64,000 bases of DNA from contig NC_088867.1 in assembly GCF_032884065.1 (NCBI RefSeq), forward strand, positions 46,760,185 to 46,824,184, written 5' to 3'. This document shows positions 60,379 through 64,000 of the stretch, piece by piece (within the stretch, counting starts at the first letter, position 1; each line of letters opens with the position of its first letter). This DNA comes from Artemia franciscana. Taxonomy: Eukaryota; Arthropoda; Branchiopoda; Anostraca; Artemiidae. The translations under genes and the position numbers were made by a program. Under the pieces are notes generated by a model. That model worked only from the letters and a program-made list of their open reading frames with translations, was not told where the DNA came from and made no database searches.

Positions 60379-60549
60379 CATGCTCCAGAACTTAAAGCCC
60401 TCTTACTTCCTGTGCATTCTGGTGCAAATGGACTTTGCATTCTGGTGCAAATTTGATAGAAGCAAACCATGTGTTACTCTTGAACCCATCCTGAATCCAG
60501 GTAGTGAATTGCCAGCAATCGGACGTGTCCATCGAATTGGTCAAACTAG
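60379..60549 (+). CDS. SHPRH: SHPRH-like exon: helicase-C motifs V and VI, with lesions
   Basis: Acceptor TTTCTTAG|CAT and donor ACTAG|GTAATG. It starts HAPELKALLLPVHSGANGL (human DPQINILLLPLHTGSNGL) and ends EPILNPGSELPAIGRVHRIG, then QTR (human EPILNPAHELQAIGRVHRIGQTK). Between these, 14 bp (TGCATTCTGGTGCA) are duplicated at about 60,436, and one G is missing before the EPILNP codons. The frame is broken and meets a stop soon after ANGL. Both lesions are short enough to be either real decay or sequence errors. Confidence 0.85.
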
Positions 60550-62689
60550 GTAATGAAGTCTATTGCTCTACTTCCTCGTTGAATATTTATAATTTAAAAC
60601 ACGCGTAATATTGCTATGTCTTACTCTTTGGTTTTCCTTTTCTGCTCTTAATTGCCCTCTGTAGCCTTTCTTTTTTGCCGTAGCGGACCATTGTGAGGGC
60701 TTTATGTGTCCTAATAAAAGCTTTAAGCAACCTGCCTCCTTATTCATTGAAAATCCAGCTACTATTCTAATCAGGTAACTCGAATTTTGTTATTTTCATT
60801 AGGCGCCAGCCATTTACCGGGCTCAGTTTTTTTTTCCACATAAATAGCTGGCCAAGCTTTTTTGTTAGTTCTTCATATATTTCACAGGATTTCACATATC
60901 ACTACTATGAAGCTTTTTTCCTTGGGGGGGGGGGGGGAAATGTTTCAGATATATAATATCTTATTATAAACCATTAGACTGTAGTATCGAATTTTATTAT
61001 TCCTATTTAGGATACCTTGTTTTGTATTTAAAATAGTGTTTTGTGTTGTGAGTTGGTTGACTGTATCAAGCCAATTATACTTTAATTTGATTCTTAAATA
61101 GTTAGAACAACAAAAATGTTTCTGTTTAGTCATATCTTTTAGTTAAGTATCCTGGTTTCTGTGATATGTCTTATCTATTGTTGAAGCTTTATTTGGAGTT
61201 CCACAAGGGTATTCCCTGTGTCCAACAGTTATTGATGATATTAAGGATATTTGTTATGCAGTAATAACTACATTTCAAAGTTGTTGCTTTTTGTCATCCA
61301 TCTCGTGCTAGTGAACCTAGATTCAAGATTTTTATTTAACACGCAAAATAAACAAAAACAATAATATTTAAATAAAGCCAACAGAGGGCTAAGCTCGATT
61401 ATCGAAAACAAAAATTATGATCCACCAAAAGACAAAAATAAAGAAAAGGAACAGCCTAGAGCAAGAGAAGGACAAAGGAGGCTACCCCAGCCTGGCAAAT
61501 TCATAATATTATGTTTCAAAAAATAAAAATAATAATAGGAAAGACATGCCCCTGTAATCAATGGTAAATAATATTTTATGTTGCTTTTTCTTTAAAAGAG
61601 ATCGGCTGTTTGGATTTTTTAAGTTTATTATTTAATCTAAGCCTATTTACCGTAAAAGAGATTGGAAATCTCATTGAAAATCTAACTCTTTCATAGTTTA
61701 CAATTTACTGCTCTTTCACAATTTCTAATTTTCGCAAATTAGAATCGAGCGAGGGAGAGGGGGTGGCAAGATTACGTAGATCATAAAAATTATTCTTTTG
61801 AGACCGAATATCGTAATGTCAAAGTAAACAGTGCAAATTTTGAAGCTGACTAAAGCTTAATATTTTAACAAATAAAAAGAGAGTTTCTGTTTCCGAAAGG
61901 CTTTGAAGTCTTTTAGGGTGATGATGGGAAGTGCCAGGAATTCTTACAACTTTATTTAAGAAGCTAAATTTTGGGCTCGTTTTACACGCTGTTGGTCAGA
62001 ATGACTACAATCCGATAAGCTGTTGATCCTCAGGAAAAGTTCCCAACTATATCTATATATAGCCTATGATATACAGCCACAGTTAATTTTCGATGTTTAA
62101 AGCTTCGCTTTTGGCAAAGCGGGAAGCTTCAAGGTGTCTTGAGAAGCAAATGATTCTCAAGAAATGAGAAGCAAATATGGGAAACGGATTGGACCAATCC
62201 ATGGATTGTGTTAAGTATGAGCTGATGGCTATAACTCTTTTATTTTTAAAGATGCCACATTATGCCTAATGAATTAAGGCAAACAAAATTAATTGTGGTA
62301 ATTCACCCGTTTTGTGATGTTGTTGTTGTGCAAGGTTGTAATTTTTTTTAAAGGTTAATATCCTAGTCCTCTAAACAGGATATGCTTGATCGATGGGTCA
62401 GACCTTTTTTTTATCATTCTGAGCGGACGTCTTAATAGTTAGTCTTGGTCAAACAGTCGGTCGCCAATGTCTGTTGTTAAATACTTGACCCTAAAAGTTT
62501 GTTTTCTGTTTCCCTTTACTGTAAAGCTTATTTCTGGCACATAAGTTCCTTTAGAATTTGGATTAGGTAGAGTACTCTTGTTTTTATTTCAAAGTAACCT
62601 CCTCTTTTGTCTATAATTCTATATCTTGTACCGATTGTTTTCATTCTATATGGTCTTGGTTAATTGTTGTTTTTTCTTCTTTATTTTAG
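60550..62689. other. Intron; short reverse transcriptase scrap
   Basis: At 61,193-61,262 the plus strand reads FGVPQGYSLCPTVIDDIKDI, resembling the GVPQGS.L.P..F..YI.DI block of a LINE reverse transcriptase, with no supporting sequence on either side. The rest is AT-rich and non-coding. Confidence 0.4.
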
Positions 62690-62861
62690 AGAGACTGTTG
62701 TTCATCGTCTCCTTGTGCAGAATACTATTGAAGAGCAAATGCACCAAATGCTAATCAATCATTTGGCTACTGCACGTACCAACACAAACTCTAATGAAAA
62801 CCCAGTGACGATTAGGAACGTTTATCAACTATTTACAGTTCAACACCAACAACCTCAATAA
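62690..62861 (+). CDS. SHPRH: SHPRH-like terminal exon
   Basis: Acceptor TTATTTTAG|AGAGAC. Reads ETVVHRLLVQNTIEEQMHQM, later VTIRNVYQLF, and ends QHQQPQ with TAA at 62,859-62,861. Human SHPRH ends PTIVHRFLIKATIEERMQAM...VLTVADLADLF. Intact within the exon. Confidence 0.9.
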
Positions 62862-63052
62862 TTATATCAACCCCTTTTTCCAATCATCTGTTTAATATAT
62901 CCAGTTTGCAATCTCTGTAGGAAGGTGACATAAAGCAGACAAAGCCGGCTCTTTGCTAGCTAAATAGGCAGAAAGGCTTGCTTGTTGAATGACAAAGAGG
63001 CAGATAGGCCCTTTGTCGGCTCTTTGTTGATTAAAAAGCCAGCTTTGGTCTT

Positions 63053-64000
63053 CTATAATCATTGAATCTTTCCTATTTGTTAAAAATAAATCTAGACAAT
63101 GAACTTTCTATAGGTCTTTCTTTTCTTCAAATTAATTTAAGGGAAAATAAGCAAAAAAGGTTTGTAAAAACCAGCAGGAAGAAAAGTCAATCAACAGAAA
63201 ATCCAATTTAAAAAAGGAATTCAATAAACTGAAAGTGCTAAAATATCTGTTGGCTACAATTTGCCAGCATATTATCAAGTAACAATTATTTGATTAGCAT
63301 TTCCTTCTGGAGAGCAAAGTAGACTAGGCTAAAATATTGATATCTATACTGTTTACATACCTCTTTCTCTTGAGACCATCCATTTTAATGCTGCCTTCTG
63401 ATAACTTTTCAGATTAACTGACAGGTGTTTGTCACACAGGCTTACATGCAAAGGTGTGCCTTCATGGACACTGTCAGTAAGTCCAATATGTATTCCTGTC
63501 CACAAGCCAGCTTCTATTTGCTTTTTTTTAATGGACTCGTATAGTTCTAGGTAGTTATCAGAGTCAGAATCTTTCATGCTGAAAATTTGATAGCTTGATT
63601 TTCAGATGACTTCAGAGGAACTTCTTTTGCAATAAAGTCATTCTTCTTTGATTTGAATTGCACGCATAAAGGAGAAGTTCAGAGTTGCCGCAACAGCGAA
63701 AAATATATCATTTTAACTTTTAGAATGTCATCGAGAAATCACAAGAAGACAAATAACAGAGATGAAAAAGAAAGGCAATTAGGATAGTGGTATTTAAGTT
63801 TAATAACTTGTAGCAAATTGTACATAATAAATCACTGACGCTTCTGTCCTCGTTATCTAAGCTTCATGCAGTAAAGTACAGGAAAAGGGATTGCACATTT
63901 TTATTTGAAAATTGTAAAAGATAGCATGGATTTTTTTCTGTTAAAGGATGAATGCATAAGCACAGTTGGCAGTCTTTTTAGCAAAAATAAATTTTGTAAC
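63053..64000. repeat. Inverted duplication, right arm (continues past the window)
   Basis: Reverse-complement match to 39,005-43,296 without the two insertions. It starts 190 bp after the SHPRH stop codon and still matches at the window edge. Confidence 0.9.
63361..63578 (-). CDS. SHPRH-like N-terminal exon, inverted second copy
   Basis: Minus-strand acceptor TTTTCAG then CATGAAAGATTC, and donor AAGAG|GTATGT. It encodes the same 74-residue segment as 42,135-42,352 (NYLELYESIKKKQIEAGLW, VNLKSYQKAALKWMV) with 9 residue differences, frame and splice sites preserved. It sits just after the 3' end of the plus-strand SHPRH copy and points back toward it. It could be the first exon of another SHPRH copy whose upstream exons lie to the right, but the exons that should follow it (to the left) are not there. 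Confidence 0.8.

Larger units (their letters stand above)
51590..62861 (+). pseudogene. SHPRH: SHPRH-like gene, C-terminal half (RING, helicase-C), apparently broken
   Basis: Five plus-strand exons in the correct order and phase: 51,590-51,763, 53,703-53,955, 56,158-56,262, 60,379-60,549 and 62,690-62,861. Together they cover the region before the RING, most of the RING, helicase-C and the C-terminus of SHPRH. In other animals this protein is a SNF2-type translocase and E3 ligase acting in PCNA polyubiquitination and DNA damage tolerance. Against a working gene: the first RING cysteine codon is CGT (Arg), no exon encoding W-x2-L-x-CGH of the RING was found, and the fourth exon is out of frame. 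All splice sites are still canonical, so decay is recent or the lesions are partly read errors. The ATPase half is absent from the window apart from the exon at 42,135. Confidence 0.75.

Noticed and set aside
61193-61262. Separate LINE in the last SHPRH intron
   Set aside because: Only one reverse transcriptase-like block without neighbours. Kept as a note in the intron entry, not as an element.

Overview
The window is AT-rich animal nuclear DNA, most likely from an arthropod and possibly a crustacean; the species cannot be read from it. The evidence is spliced exons of metazoan chromatin genes (ZMYND11-type and SHPRH-type), CR1/Jockey- and RTE-type LINEs, a Helitron family, many foldback elements and long simple repeats. 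Genes are few, and most of the DNA is transposon remains.

1-11,626: the tail of a Helitron, a (TA)n tract, then a 5.6-kb unit present twice in tandem (offset 5,653 bp) with no difference found. Each unit holds a decayed CR1/Jockey-type LINE, an 18-bp hairpin, a foldback element, one spliced exon of a ZMYND11-like gene (zinc-binding segment plus the start of a PWWP domain) and a small foldback MITE. 11,627-15,900: a second LINE, a (GA)n tract and a 313-bp tandem repeat.

15,900-21,340: Helitron remains, one copy on the minus strand and one on the plus strand. A non-autonomous Helitron (19,427-20,584) is inserted in the helicase of the plus copy. 21,340-25,510: an ankyrin-repeat gene on the minus strand with one exon and a C-terminal SOCS box. 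It has a TATA box, a repeated basic N-terminal region and one single-base slip. An ankyrin scrap lies where the truncated Helitron meets it.

25,510-31,670: mostly non-coding, with a (TTA)n tract, a 165-bp tandem repeat, an RTE-type LINE 3' end and MITE-like remains. 31,670-38,915: a second Helitron cluster. It has minus-strand Rep and helicase pieces with HUH and Walker motifs intact, an N-terminal domain, and a second nested plus-strand non-autonomous Helitron (34,969-36,051).

39,000-64,000: remains of a SHPRH-like gene (SNF2-type E3 ubiquitin ligase). One N-terminal exon (42,135-42,352) and five C-terminal exons (51,590-62,861) are on the plus strand, but the ATPase and PHD exons are absent. 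The first RING cysteine is replaced, and the helicase-C exon at 60,379 carries a 14-bp duplication and a 1-base loss, so this copy looks broken. The N-terminal exon region recurs inverted at the window's right end. The left arm carries a 2.7-kb DNA transposon and a 0.63-kb foldback element that the right arm lacks, so each arm serves as the other's empty-site control. Just beyond the left arm is a structurally whole miniature LTR element (TRIM, 43,305-44,023). SHPRH introns also hold a FEN-like/CXC-domain ORF remnant, a hAT-type MITE, an RTE-type LINE and a tandem-repeat element.
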